From NCBI GenBank assembly GCA_018806985.1, contig JADANN010000290.1:124001-188000 (forward strand): DNA of 64,000 nucleotides. Reading direction: 5' to 3'. The position numbers were made by a program, and so were the translations under genes. Below the pieces are notes generated by a model. That model made no database searches and was not told where the DNA came from. It saw nothing but the letters and a program-made list of their open reading frames with translations. This DNA is from Angiostrongylus vasorum. Taxonomy: Eukaryota > Nematoda > Chromadorea > Rhabditida > Metastrongylidae. Position 1 is the first letter of the stretch. Each line of letters opens with the position of its first letter. Below, in pieces: positions 15,701-26,502 of the stretch.

Positions 15701-18700
15701 GGGACCCATGCATTAGAATGGAACGAACAGGGTGAGCAGCTATCTGAGTTTATCATGGCGGCCAAGACCATTCCATGGCAGCTCGCAATTCCAGAAGCCC
15801 CACCCTCAACGCTGGACGTAGGAGACTCCCAATGGAGAGTACCATAACGAAATAGACCATGTCGTAGTAAATAGAGTGTTTTTTCTAACCGATGTCACTG
15901 TTGTCCCAAAATTCGACACGGGATCAGATCACCATCTCCTTCGTGCTAGATTCTATTTCTCGCGGAAAGGAGAAAAAAAGCCACTAAATTCAAAAAACTG
16001 AAGTCCCAGAACCACCACAAAGTGGAGCTTATTCAGTTCATTGGTCCGCTTTTGCGAAGATGCCGTTGTCGATAACATCGACGAGGAATTCGATCGGCTC
16101 ATTCAACATCTTCACGTTAGCGCTATGAAAGCTGAAAGTTGGAAAGTCACCAAAAGACTTCTGTCTCCAGAAACACTCAAGCTGATACGCCAACGTGGAA
16201 TCGCACGAGCTACAGGCAAATGCGAACTAACGTCTGAACTTGCAAAACAATGCATACAGGCGATAAAAGATTTTAAAGAGAGACAGCAGCAGTAATTTTC
16301 GAAGCTGCATAGGCTGGGAAAAGCATTCGCAAAGCCCACCGAAGCTTCGCCAATTACAGGACCAAGTTGACTGCACTCCAACGCCCAGACGGAACAGTTA
16401 CAGCGTTCAGAAAGGCAATGGAGAAAATCATTGACGAATATTACTCAGATCTCTTCAATAGCCACGTCCACCTCCCGTCATATGAAATAAAGGAGGATGG
16501 ATATGTTGCACCACCGGTCCTCCCTTCCGAAATCCGACGTGCCATTTCGTCGGTAAAAAAGCCGAACAGCACCAGGTCCGGACAGGATAAAATCAGAACA
16601 CCTGAAAAACCTTCCGCCAGTCCTCATAAACACACTGGCTCGGCTCTTCACACGTTACCTGTCTGAATGCAAGGCCCCTACTCAGTCGAAAACCAGCAAG
16701 ACCTTGCTATTGTTCAAGGAAGGGTGACCTACACGATGTCGACAACTATCGCCCAAACTGCTTGCAATCCGTCGTTTACAAACGTTTCACTCAAGTCAAC
16801 CTAAACAGGATTGACAGAACACTGGACGAAGAATAGCCATGTGAGGAAGCAGGGTTTCGAAAAGTATTTAGTACGATGGACCACATCCACACGGTAACAA
16901 GGCTCATTGAAGTATCGCGAGAGTACAGAAGACCGCGCTGTCTCACTTTCATCGATTTACAGAAGGACTTTGATTCAACTGAGATAGAAGCTGTCATGGA
17001 AACCCTTGATAGTCAAGGAGTCCCTACTCAGTACATAAAGATTCTTCGTGAGATGTACAAAAAATTTCACAACCAAGACAAGACAAACAAGTCACCATTC
17101 TACAACGATATTGACGTTGACGTCAAAAGAGGAGTTGGGCAAGGCGATAGAATCTCGCGAAAATTAACCGCCAACCTCGAGAACGTTATGCGAACATTGG
17201 GGTGCGATAATATGGGAGTGAAAATCGATGGTCGGCAGTTACATCATCTTCGCTTTGCTGATGACGTCGTTGTAACACCAAACATTGGCCAAGCGGAACG
17301 TATGCTTGCCGACTTTGATAGAGCCTGTGGACAGATTGGTCTTCGACTAAATCTCACAAAAACGATGTTCATGATGAACGGATTGGTTTCGTATGCCCCA
17401 TTCACGCTCAACGGAACGAATATCTCCGAATGCTCCATTTATGTCTATCTAGGTGGGAAATCAATATGATGAACAACTTAGCTCCAGAGCTGAGCAGAAG
17501 GAAGCGAGCGGCCTGGAGAGTTTGCAAGAGCAGAGAGAAGATGGTGAAGAGAATAAAGAACACCCGACTCCATGCCCACCTTTTCGACGCAACGGTAATG
17601 TCTGCCTTTAACGTATGCGTCAGAAACCTGGTCGCTGCGTAAGCAGGATGAAAAGATCACTCAGCGTTATTGAACGCGCAGTCGAAAGGACGATGTTAGG
17701 AGTATCCCGTTTCACACAAGCAAAGTATGGGATCCGAACCTCCGACCTGTCAACGATCAAAAAATTAAAGATGCTGTTCTGTACACCAAATACTTGATGA
17801 TAAGGTGAGCAGGACACGTAATGCGTATGAATGACAACCGATGGACAAGAGCCGTTAGTGACTGAATTCCTCGTGATGTCAAACGTACTACAGGAAGACC
17901 ACCGATTCGATGGTCAGAGTTCTTTACGAAGATCCTAGAAAAAAGATATGATGCTCGACGAGTCCTTAGAGCGAGGAGAACCCACTGGGCTACTCTTGCA
18001 CGCAACAAGGAAAAATGGAAGATTTACTGGTGTCTGCTCTAGTCAGTCGACGATCAATGGGACTACATGTGGTACAGGTGAACTTTGTTGCCTTCCCAAC
18101 GGTTCACCTCCTCATCGTAGTATGGGAGGTGTTCCTGGGGTGTCGGGCTGCGATGTACAGCGCGGGTATCCACCCCACAGCAGAGTTTTCCAAGCCGAAA
18201 AGGATTCCGGCGTTTCCATGTGGAAGCCGTGCTTGGAGTAAAACAATATCAGGATCCACTGCCGCCTCGTTATCAGACTATTTGCATGGTGGCAAATCTC
18301 CCTCTGATCCACAAGGGCGGCGACTGCCTGTGGTTGTAAACACCAGAGGTAGACTCTGACCGGGCTTATCTCGGTATTTCGAAGATCCACAGTGGTTAAA
18401 CCAAGAAAATTCCGAAACAATGGGAAATATGCAGGAACCCGCACAACCAGTGAAGACAGCCCATCCAAGTATCCAGGTAAGTAACTTTGTTGACTCTCTG
18501 GCTTCTTTCATGATATTCCACCGTTCTGATGGAACTTTTCAGATTCACCTCAATGTATACGTGCGTTTAAAAGTATATTTTGATTGTAGGATTCATACAG
18601 CTTTTTTTTTCAAATGACCTGTCGCATGAAGATGCGATATTGCATTTTCTGTTTAGAAACGACAAAGTGGCGCCGTTACGATCGAAGTTCGCGCAGCTTT

Positions 18701-21700
18701 TCGCCGTAGTGAATATACTTCGTGATGAATCACGCGACAAGGAGCAGTCTTCTCGAACGTTGCGTGGTAATCGTGGCAACAGTGCATCGTCGTCAGCGAG
18801 TAAAACGAGACATAAGGAAGACGACAAAGATGTAAGCTTTTGAAATACATATTTCTATAATCGAGCTTTCTTTTTCTTGTAACTAAAAAGAAGTTTTTGG
18901 AGTGGCCTTTTATCTATAAGCTGATGGTTTCCATATAAATATGCTGATAAGTCTGTTATAAGAGACATCGTGGATGATAGGTAGGGATATTCCTTGTTCT
19001 CCACGCGCCCAGTTGCCGGAATAGTGTAGGGATTAATCTTTAGTAACTAAACTTTTACGTATAATTACTGACCTAACGCGAGTTGGTTATTGTGAGAATA
19101 CTGGTAAGAAACTAACACTTAGTTTCTTTAATGCAAAAAGAGAAAAGATTGAATGAGTGGTGTAATCGGATACACAGTATACATAACGAATAATTAATTA
19201 AATATCTGGATACGCCTTTCTGTATGGAGAATACCGAGAAGTATTTGTACGACATAACTTATTGCGCTACGTCGAGCGCTGCCACTCTTAGTCCTCTTTT
19301 TTGTGGTTATATCTAGTTATGTACTGCTCAAGGATAGATGGATGCTAATGGTCATAACATGTTATGATTGTGCATGTTATGATACCCTGGATGATTTCCT
19401 CATACGGCAGAAGATCCACTCATTCCAGATGATATACAAGGATCGTCACGTTCTTGCGGGAGTTGTTGTTCATTAGTGGCGAATTTCTCGACTCGTGTGG
19501 AAAAATCAGCCACTTGCTTGTTTTAAGGAGAACTTGAGAAACAGCTCTGCTTTGTTACTGATACGCCAATCACTTTCAAGGGAACGAATATTTCTGGGGC
19601 TGCAGCTCTATATGTCTGGATGGGGATGTCATCAGGGTGAACAACTTAGTTCTAGAAATGACCACAAGGAAACAAGCAACCTTTAAAGCGTACAAAAGTT
19701 TTGATGATTTAGTAAAGAGGAGAACAACTTCCATCTATGCGCATATTATTCGATTCAACAGTTCTTCCTTAGCGCTTGACTGGAAAAAACTTGGTTATTA
19801 TTTAAAAAGTATGAAAGAGCTGTTAGCGAATGCGTATAGAGACGGCAATTTTATAGGAAGACATGTATGGGAGATGGGAGAAGGAATCCAAAATTTCGAT
19901 CTTTGTAGACTTGGAATATGTAGCCAATATACTGAATGCTGTTTGTCCAGCAGTGTTGTCACATACATCTAGGTGTTGAAGATCAGGTGGGCGGGATATG
20001 TAATGCATTGTGACGACAACTGATGGGGAGCAGATTGATGCAGCTCTGTTTCATGGAAAATCAAGCGCATAGGATTATCGCTGATGGCGGACTCACTAGC
20101 ACGGGACAGGAACAAAGGACTGAGTCCCAGCCCAAGTTTCTCTGCGATCAACAGGACAGATAATGGAGTTCATTAGTTTATTCTTTCTAAATACCGACTT
20201 TCATTTAACTTTGGCATAAGTAATCGGTAATTTCGGCGAAGAAGGTGAAGGCGCGGAAGCGTTAGCCGAATAACACTTTTAACCAGCATCATGTTAGCTT
20301 AATATTTTAAGGAAATATTGATTACTTATTCCTCTGTCATTGTCCATCCCGAGAGGTTACAGTTTTCCTTATCTTTCGTACTTCAAGAGACGTCGAATAG
20401 TTTGCAGGAAAAAAGTGAAATCATTCAATCAAAATGTGATTCGTCTGTTCGTATCTACTGGTTATGAATGCAAAAGATTTAAGTGATTTTTTTTGACACT
20501 CATGTTTAACGTGACTATTTTTTCTTTATGATTTTTTAAAACCATCAATGTTAAAGTATATAAGGAAGGTTTATCCATAAATTAACATAACGTTGTGTTA
20601 TGTTAGTGGTTAGCGCTTCAGTGAACAGGTCTTCCGCGCAAGATCTCATGTACGGTGTATGCTTTGATGCCCCAAATTTACTTTACACTTGTCTGTAAAC
20701 TGTTAATGGAAAAATTGACAAGTCTCAGCAAATCATCATCAGGCCTAATTTCTCATTTATTAACGTTTGTTTGATCTACACATAATTGGTGAAAATTGTG
20801 AGCATTTTCTTGTTTTTACCAACAATACTTGACACTTCACACTTGAATGGCCAGTCCTCACCAGTTGTGCGAGCCCCGGTATAACTTGTAATTTTCTGAG
20901 ATTTGCTGGTTAAGCCATTGTGGTTCCCTAGAATCCCAAGGTCAGCCTGGCCAAAGTCTGCCCCATGTCTTCACCATCACAGGCAGCCGCAGCTCCTTTG
21001 GATCATTCGGAGGTTTGCCACTATGGGACGTTGATAACAGGACGGTGGTGGATTTTGGTTTCGGTTTACTCTTAGCTAGACTTCCTGATGGAAGCGCCGG
21101 TGGATTACCAACAATAATAGTTTATTAAATTGTAACTTTTGCCAAAGTAACTTCCTGGAAAGATTTAAAGCAAAGTTTTTTTTTAGTAATATTACATGGT
21201 CTTTTTAAATTATAAAGCATATAAATGCGACCCATCTTTCACATCTACTATGCGGATCCCAGTACATCCTTTGTTTTCCAATTTTTACGTGCGACTTTGA
21301 CTGCTGCTTGAGGATTTTCATTCCATCTTGAATGTTGTAGAACACAGGTCGAGTCGATTTTCACTGAGGTCTTGAGATGGCCAGGCTAGAGCATTCGCAC
21401 TTGGATTGAACGAAGCGATGTTTTCCCGGACAAGTCCGGTACAATTTCCCAAACCCGAGAGAGATGAGGGGCCTGGTGGGCCCGGACGGGGTCGAACCAG
21501 CATCGTGTTTATGATGATCGGCATCACTACCACTATGCTATGCGTCCCTTACATAATGGCATTAGTTCTAGAAAGGCACAGAAATTGCGGGATTTGTAAA
21601 GAGAAAAGAACATCTGCACTATTGATATGACATGATATACGATTTTTTCCTTTGATGTACATGATTTGTTAAGTACATGCCAAACTGTGTTAATATTACT

Positions 21701-21806
21701 ACATAAATCATCATCGTTATAGCAAGACGACAACGTGTTGAAGAAGAAGTCGCGTCGCGTTATCACCATCGGCTCATCGTCGTCGTCTTCAGAAGACAGT
21801 GAATGA
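760..21806 (+). CDS. INTS3: Integrator complex subunit 3 (INTS3), 3' part, 21 exons
   Basis: INTS3 is a helical scaffold subunit of the nuclear Integrator complex, which cleaves snRNA 3' ends and nascent transcripts at paused polymerase II, and of the SOSS single-strand DNA-binding complex. Exons read in phase: 760-893, 1014-1153, 1317-1460, 3689-3853, 3929-4017, 4634-4804, 4911-5082, 5275-5360, 5588-5666, 8218-8387, 8545-8653, 9403-9501, 10277-10366, 12874-12941, 13667-13764, 13832-13942, 14031-14116, 14211-14360, 14454-14566, 18657-18831, 21723-21806 (TGA). Family landmarks in order: [90 protein letters not shown], and a Lys/Arg-rich tail ending [10 protein letters not shown]. These match vertebrate INTS3 from about residue 240 to its acidic C-terminus. 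The missing N-terminus lies upstream of the window. The linker encoded at 4740-5082 is long and polar, probably disordered. The intron after 14116 starts GC. The donors at 5667 (GTTCTG) and 4805 (GTTGGC) are weak but keep the frame. Identity is very likely; single exon edges are less certain. Confidence 0.9.
1461..3688. other. INTS3 intron without recognised gene
   Basis: Apart from the family A SINE at 2805-3078 I see nothing coding here. Short ORFs are AT-rich and lack splice support. Confidence 0.5.
2805..3078 (-). repeat. Family A tRNA-derived SINE
   Basis: Complete reverse copy in the INTS3 intron 1461-3688. The head at the right end reads GCGCGTGTGGCGCAGTGGTC on the minus strand. Confidence 0.75.
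4103..4495 (-). repeat. Family B short element
   Basis: Near full-length reverse copy in the INTS3 intron 4018-4633. The AAGT-type tail reads as CTTACTTA at its left end and the ACGGTTTACC-type start at its right end. Confidence 0.7.
6188..7390 (-). mobile_element. RTE retrotransposon, 5'-truncated copy
   Basis: The minus strand reads reverse transcriptase at 7389-7012 ([14 protein letters not shown], then CFADDIVLI) and the C-terminal region at 6853-6188 ([34 protein letters not shown]). The two blocks are in different frames with a gap between them. The copy is closely related to the element at 14770-18085 and opposite in direction. It sits in the INTS3 intron 5667-8217. Confidence 0.8.
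8815..9050 (+). repeat. Family C tRNA-like element, single arm
   Basis: Head GGTGTGGTGGTGAACGC with B box GTTCGATCCCC, then TTTGCAAATATCTCAGCATC and the end AGGCAGTAAATAAGG. In the INTS3 intron 8654-9402. Confidence 0.7.
9583..9972 (-). repeat. Family B short element
   Basis: Reverse copy in the INTS3 intron 9502-10276, with the shared block TTACCCTTAGCTGGGCTTC. Moderately diverged. Confidence 0.7.
10367..12873. other. INTS3 intron without recognised gene
   Basis: It holds the inverted family C pair at 11465-11815. The remaining sequence shows no repeat family or coding pattern that I can support. Confidence 0.5.
11465..11815. repeat. Family C element, head-to-head inverted pair
   Basis: A minus arm (11465-11605; TTTGCAAAACTCCGGACCGC) and a plus arm (11680-11815; CGGAGTTTTGCAAGTATCTC) face each other across a spacer with CCGTCAACGGGATTGATC. 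The arms would fold into a long hairpin. In the INTS3 intron 10367-12873. Confidence 0.65.
13001..13632 (+). repeat. Family A SINE (13001-13265) and a decayed second copy (13375-13632)
   Basis: The first is a good forward copy (GTGGGGCACAGTGGTCAGAG head, GAGCTTTATCTTTTA tail). The second keeps only the body (AATTGGTACCAGATTTG, ACTGATACATTGGTAG) and ends CTATCCTTTC. Both lie in the INTS3 intron 12942-13666; the second ends just before the acceptor of the next exon. Confidence 0.65.
14770..18085 (+). mobile_element. RTE-type non-LTR retrotransposon, decayed, near full length
   Basis: The element lies sense in the INTS3 intron 14567-18656. An apurinic-endonuclease-like region starts with [15 protein letters not shown] near 15220 and continues as [20 protein letters not shown] and [11 protein letters not shown] at 15570-15680. 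A reverse transcriptase follows at 16876-17469, with [19 protein letters not shown] and the catalytic FADDVV near 17254. The C-terminal part ([16 protein letters not shown]) is at 17470-18060. The reading breaks into at least five frames with internal stops, so it cannot move on its own. A family B unit follows directly at 18085. The assignment to the RTE clade rests on the endonuclease plus RT motif style, on one short polyprotein and on the absence of an LTR. Confidence 0.85.
18085..18482 (+). repeat. Family B short element, copy attached to the RTE
   Basis: It begins with CCCAACGGTTCACCTCCTC directly after the RTE 3' end and ends in ATCCAGGTAAGTAA. Other copies start at the same point without RTE sequence, so the family is a discrete unit and not simply random 5' truncations of the RTE. 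Confidence 0.7.
19500..20160 (+). mobile_element. RTE 3' fragment, heavily decayed
   Basis: The order of short matches follows the C-terminal part of the RTE at 17390-17860: a GTNIS-like segment near 19580, [20 protein letters not shown] at 19637-19700, and the ATCAGGTGGGCGGGATATGTAATGC-type region near 19980. Many substitutions and frame breaks are present. It lies in the INTS3 intron 18832-21722. Confidence 0.55.
20834..21105 (-). repeat. Family B short element, truncated
   Basis: Reverse copy missing the 5' third of the consensus; it stops after the GATGGAAGCGCCGGTGG block. In the last INTS3 intron. Confidence 0.65.
21245..21548 (-). repeat. Family D tRNA-derived SINE
   Basis: On the minus strand the head reads ATAGCATAGTGGTAGTGATG (A box) and CTGGTTCGACCCC (B box), followed by a body ending near GGATCCGCATAGTAG. 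In the last INTS3 intron. Confidence 0.7.
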
Positions 21807-22589
21807 GTAAGTGTAAGCAAGGCTTTCGGCTTCAGCGTGCAACGAGCAGGCTTGTTACGAGCAACTGCCGCCGCCGGCGGCATGAATGCGGTCGGTCGGT
21901 CGGTTGGTCGGTGGATTCTCATTCAGCAGTGTCTGGTGCCTCGTTTCATATCCATGTTGCTTCCCGACTTTCCAATGTTACGCTGTTATCGTGTGCCCAT
22001 CTCATCGTTTTTCTCTTCTCCTCCCACTCCTCAACCATCGCTCAGTTTCGATCTCCAATGATGCAGTCGACTGTCTCATTTCTGATGTTTTGTAAACGCA
22101 TGTTTTGTGCACGTTAAACAGATTTGTTTATATTCACTACTAATGTTGACAAGCTTTTACATTTTGCATATTCGCATAAAATAGGACTGATCGTTGACAA
22201 GAACATTCAGATGATTTCAAGACTGCCTTAAACGTTAACTCTGACATTTGATATTTTGTTAGCATACGTTGTATAGTTGTACTCTGGAAAACTTCATCGG
22301 GTCGGAAGAGTGTGTTATACACATATTGAGTGTTATGTATGTATGTATGTAACCTGGTGTATGTACTTGTTCCAGTGAACATCATAATGTGAACGTGTGA
22401 CGTTGTTACGTGAAAAATGATAAAATGATATACTATATTTCCTCGAAATCCAAGACCTCCTGGCTCATATAAGACTTCATAGTTCGAGACGTGGGAATCA
22501 AAAATACAAAGATTCATTTGCTTTAGGCTTCCAGTAATTCATGGGTATTCTGCCTCAACAATAGTATAGAGAGACTGATTGCGAACTAT

Positions 22590-22855
22590 ACGCAGTTCTA
22601 GCGTGTTCCTTGGTTAAACATTGCAGAACAGGCAAAGCAGGTTCGCTATCTGTCCGAAGCTCGGTAAATTGATACCAAATTTGTCTGGAAGGATAAAAAA
22701 TACTGATTCGATATATCGGTAATCCACTACAAGCCATTGTATAGAATATATATGAATCCAACTACCTCTACGAAGATACGAATGGAGTTGCTTAGCGTAT
22801 TTCATAGGAATTGACCAAAGCCGAATGCTCTGTCTTTCTATCCTTCTTGTCCTTT
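22590..22855 (+). repeat. Decayed family A SINE
   Basis: The body is recognisable (AAATTGATACCAAATTTGTC, GGATAAAAAATACTGATTCG) and the tail is TATCCTTCTTGTCCTTTATT. The tRNA-like head is lost. Confidence 0.55.
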
Positions 22856-22936
22856 ATTGGAAAGTGCGCAACGTTTCGAATATGTTAACAGTGACTTCCA
22901 GTTATCCAAAGCAATAAAATATGTGGCCTAGGTGAG

Positions 22937-23053
22937 TCATCTTTGTTTCTTTGATTTATCTTCCTCTTTTTTCATTGCCTTGGACGTCTTCCTCATTTCA
23001 GTGTACAGCACACGAATGTACTCGAGCCACAACCGTTTATCCTCGTCCGACAT
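22937..23053 (-). CDS. Candidate small ORF, 38 residues
   Basis: A minus-strand ATG opens a 38-codon frame ending in TGA. The product is charged and would form an amphipathic helix (MSDEDKRLWLEYIRVLYTEM, then a Lys/Glu-rich tail ending KKQR). An in-frame TGA directly precedes the ATG, so the ATG would be the true start. AATAAA on the minus strand at 22853-22858 lies about 80 bases past the stop, but it sits in the tail of a decayed family A repeat. I know no family for it. Its amino-acid composition is more protein-like than that of most short ORFs here. Confidence 0.3.
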   Translation of the reverse strand: MSDEDKRLWLEYIRVLYTEMRKTSKAMKKEEDKSKKQR

Positions 23054-23982
23054 TCAGGCATTTCTTCCAATTTTCTATTCCTGCCAGCTCATTCGTGAGC
23101 TCTCGCAAGGAAAGAATTATCGCAGTGCTTCTAACTCTTTTAGCTTTTGTATTCACTCCTGTTTTCCTACTGTTTCCCAAATTTTCTCTAAGACATTTTA
23201 AGACATCTCTTAGAGGTAGTCAAATCTTAAATTCATGAACATCTACAAGAACTTGGATTACTTTTTTCCTTCGATTTTTAATTAATTAATTCTTAATTCT
23301 TACCTGTTCGATAATCTCTATTCGGTGTCTAATATCGTTTTCAAGCGGCTGGTCGACTGATAGCGGAATCACAACCGTTAAAATGACCATTGCCATCTTC
23401 GAAGAATCTGAATCGAAAGGCCACAGACCTCCTTTCGTTCCACAAAAGCTCGTAATCACATGTGGTGAACAGCTGGAAACAATTTAGCACGGCTACCTGA
23501 ATACTCTAGGAAGAGTCACTCTGGACCAGAATTCAGCGTTTCAGTGAATGGAGAAGATCTGCTGGGTCCTTGAGTCACAGTCGAATCTACAAAAAAATGG
23601 TTCGGTCGCCTCATGTATGACAATCATAAGAGAACGAAGCAAACGGAAGTGTTGGGTCTTACACGACATACCGTTATGAGTTATCAAGATATCTAAGTGT
23701 GTGCTTAATGTCCACTTGCACCAATTTTTTTATGTAGTTTTTCATAACTTCATGAAGCCATCGTTTCTTTAAGTGCATCCGGTAATAGGCGGTGCCACTG
23801 GAATTGGCTCAGCGTTCCCACTTTAATTAGATGAACAGTTTTTCAACTGGTTCAATAATATTCCAGCATAGGGGGTCCTGCCCAAGAAGCATATGAAGCT
23901 CATTTTTCAGCAGTCTTAAGCCGGATAATCACCAGGCTACATGGGACGTTTATGGGTTTAGCATAGGATATTAGATTAGCAA

Positions 23983-24545
23983 GGGCGCGTGTGGCGCAGT
24001 GTTTGGAGGCGCCACCGCGACACACATGTGGAATTGATCCTCGCGCCCATGGCTCACCAAACCTTCCATCTCTCCGGGGTTGGTACCAGACTTGTCTGGG
24101 AGGATAGCAACACTGGCTCGATACATCGGTATGACACCCCGAGTCATTGTAAAGGCCAGATATGCATTCAATCACCTCCAACGATGCTTAATAAAGTCGA
24201 ATGCATGGCGCATCCCTCAGGGTATTGATCAACACCGACAGCTTTATCCTTCTATCCTTTTATATGGCTGAGTGTTTAGAAGTGCGTCAGTGAACATCCG
24301 TGATCTTTGGTTCGATCTCGTGACCTGTGTAAAGCAAGCTCTTCGTCCGTTAGCGGTGGACAAATAGGCACTTGGGACCTATGTAGACGAATAAAAAACA
24401 CTGACTCGATTTATCGTTAGGGTCCCGCAATTCCCTAAATGGACTAAATATGAATTGAATTAACTCAGCGATGCCATAAATAGAATTAAATGCACGGTGC
24501 ATTCCTAGGGGATAGATGAGCGCCGAACGCATTACGCTTCTTATT
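23983..24545 (+). repeat. Family A SINE (23983-24264) and a decayed second copy (24345-24545)
   Basis: The first keeps the head GGCGCGTGTGGCGCAGTG, the full body and a TTTATCCTTCTATCC tail. The second, 80 bases on and in the same direction, retains ACACTGACTCGATTTATCG and the GGTGCATTCCTAGG block. Confidence 0.65.
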
Positions 24546-24629
24546 AGATTCCATAAGTGCCAAACATTTTTTGTTACAGAAAAAAAGGGTTTTTTCTAAC
24601 ATGAACAGTCATTACTTCTATTGTGCGGA

Positions 24630-24925
24630 TCCCAGCACTTCTTGAATTCGATTAGTTTCTTCGCATTCATCGTCCACGAGTGTCTTCCAACTTTTACGTG
24701 CGGCTTCGACTGCAGTTTGAGGATTTTCGTTTTATCTTGACTATCGTAGAATGCTGGTCGAGTCGATTCTCCCAACTGGATTGCGAAAGTGGTTTTTTCC
24801 TGGACAAGTCAGCTACCAATTCCCCGACCCGGGAGGAATGAAAAGCTCGGTGGGGCCTGAGCGTGATCGAACCAGCACTGTGCTCGTGATAACCGGCGTT
24901 ACTACCACTGTCCTATGCAACCTTT
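24630..24925 (-). repeat. Family D tRNA-derived SINE
   Basis: Reverse copy with the same plan (B box TGGTTCGATCACG on the minus strand; GTCGAGTCGATTCTCC in the plus reading). Confidence 0.7.
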
Positions 24926-25163
24926 ATCGTCAAGATAACCGAGCTGAGATTCTTACATGTGGATTGGAGGAGAGCGTTTGGGGAGTAGGCCAAGCCAGCG
25001 CCGTGTTTCTAGATCGATAGCATCACTGACCACTGCGCCCTCTCTCCAAAGTCGGAAGCTATGGCAGGATTTAATCGATCACGAATGGAGTTAATCGACG
25101 AACGTTTGAATGACCATAAAATGGACACACCGGCGAGGTCTGGGAACTGATGAGAAATTACAC

Positions 25164-25387
25164 TTGGATACGAAAAGTGTAATATGATGTCATCGATCTG
25201 GTCATACTCTTTTTTCTCTTCATAAACACACGACGATGAACTTCTGCACTCGTGGTGGAACATGTGACGTCGTTTGTTTTGACGGTGACACGAACGAACC
25301 ACATTGTGTTCCCAATTGCACTTCGACCACCCACTCCACCTCTTCTCCCATACTGTCAAGCCGTCACGTGGAAGGAATTCGAGCATC
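25164..25387 (-). CDS. Candidate exon with thrombospondin-type-1-like cysteine pattern
   Basis: On the minus strand an acceptor (CCAATAACAG) is followed by 74 open codons and then a donor, GTGTAA. The reading contains KRWSGWSKCNWEHNVVRSC followed by further cysteines in HECRSSSSC. The spacing W-x-x-W-S-x-C with later paired cysteines resembles a thrombospondin type 1 repeat, though the usual glycine-rich turn is missing. Such domains occur in secreted and adhesion proteins of nematodes. No neighbouring exon was found with confidence, so the parent gene is unknown. The plus strand of the same interval is also open over shorter stretches, which lowers confidence. Confidence 0.3.
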
Positions 25388-26502
25388 CTGTTATTGGAAG
25401 CACCGGTTTTCGCTATGATATCGTTGTCGACAACGAATATTTACCGAAGGAAATACTCACCACCCACTTTTCTTAGAACATTTTACCTTCCTGGTTCCAT
25501 CGTTTCCTCAGCGACGATTTTGTGGCATCGATTCTTCCCCAGTTTCCGGCTTTTTTTCCTAAATTTCCATTTACATAACATACTTCGTACTTTTCTTCAT
25601 GCCCTAGTACTTGTAGTTTAAGTGAAAATCCTTACAAGAATCGTGGCATTGTTCATTTGTGATTTTTGTGGGAAATGGAAGAGAGTGACCGTAATCCGCT
25701 TACATTCGTCCCTTTAAATTTCGCAATTTAGACGTCGATATCGCATAGTGAATTTATGCTCCGTTGCTGTCTATAGTTTACTGAGTATTTCAGTTCAGTC
25801 TATAGATTTCCAAGTACTAGCGACTTTTATTTCAAGTACTGCTACAAGTACAAGGATTTTCAAGTACTTACACAAGTTTCAGGACCAAGTCTACGAACTA
25901 TTTGTCAACCTCTTCTTGGCTTAACAATGAAAGAATACTAATACAGGCGTTTTCAAATACTTTTGCATGGATTTTTTTCCACGCTTTTTTATTTTTTTAT
26001 GGGATTTTTTCCTTCTCCACAATTAATACAACGTTTTGTTTCTATAAGGGATAAGGTTATGAAGTAAAGTTCATCATCTGTCGTTCGGGATTTCCGACGA
26101 TGACTGACAACTGTCTCTTAACTTCCTTTTGTAGTCAGCCGGATTCCTTTTGAGTCCAAAGGACCATGTTTCTTTTCATGCAACTGAAAACTTTTTCTCT
26201 AACATCTGAGTATTTTCTCATTCTTCTCTCTTATCATGTCAAACAGATGATAGTTTAACCACTCCTTCAATTACTTAATTACATAAAATTACAAAAACTA
26301 ACTCGCCTTCGTTTGCCATGTGCTTCCAGCATCGTCACTATCAAGGATTCCGGCAACGCCACGTGATATGTCGCCACCCATCTTCGTTGATCGATTTCTT
26401 CATTGATTTTCACATATTCTTGTCTGTTCTCGTTCTCCGAAGTGAAAAGTAAATCCTAACATTCTATTACCACTGCTATTAGTATTACTATTATTACCGT
26501 TA

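Noticed and set aside
18112..18511. ORFs with a recurring AQPVKTGHPSIQV-like or HNFH-like reading
   Set aside because: They recur at each family B element in both directions and carry no independent coding evidence.
22140..22517. 125-residue minus-strand ORF
   Set aside because: It includes an ATGT microsatellite and has no domain, splice support or protein-like composition.
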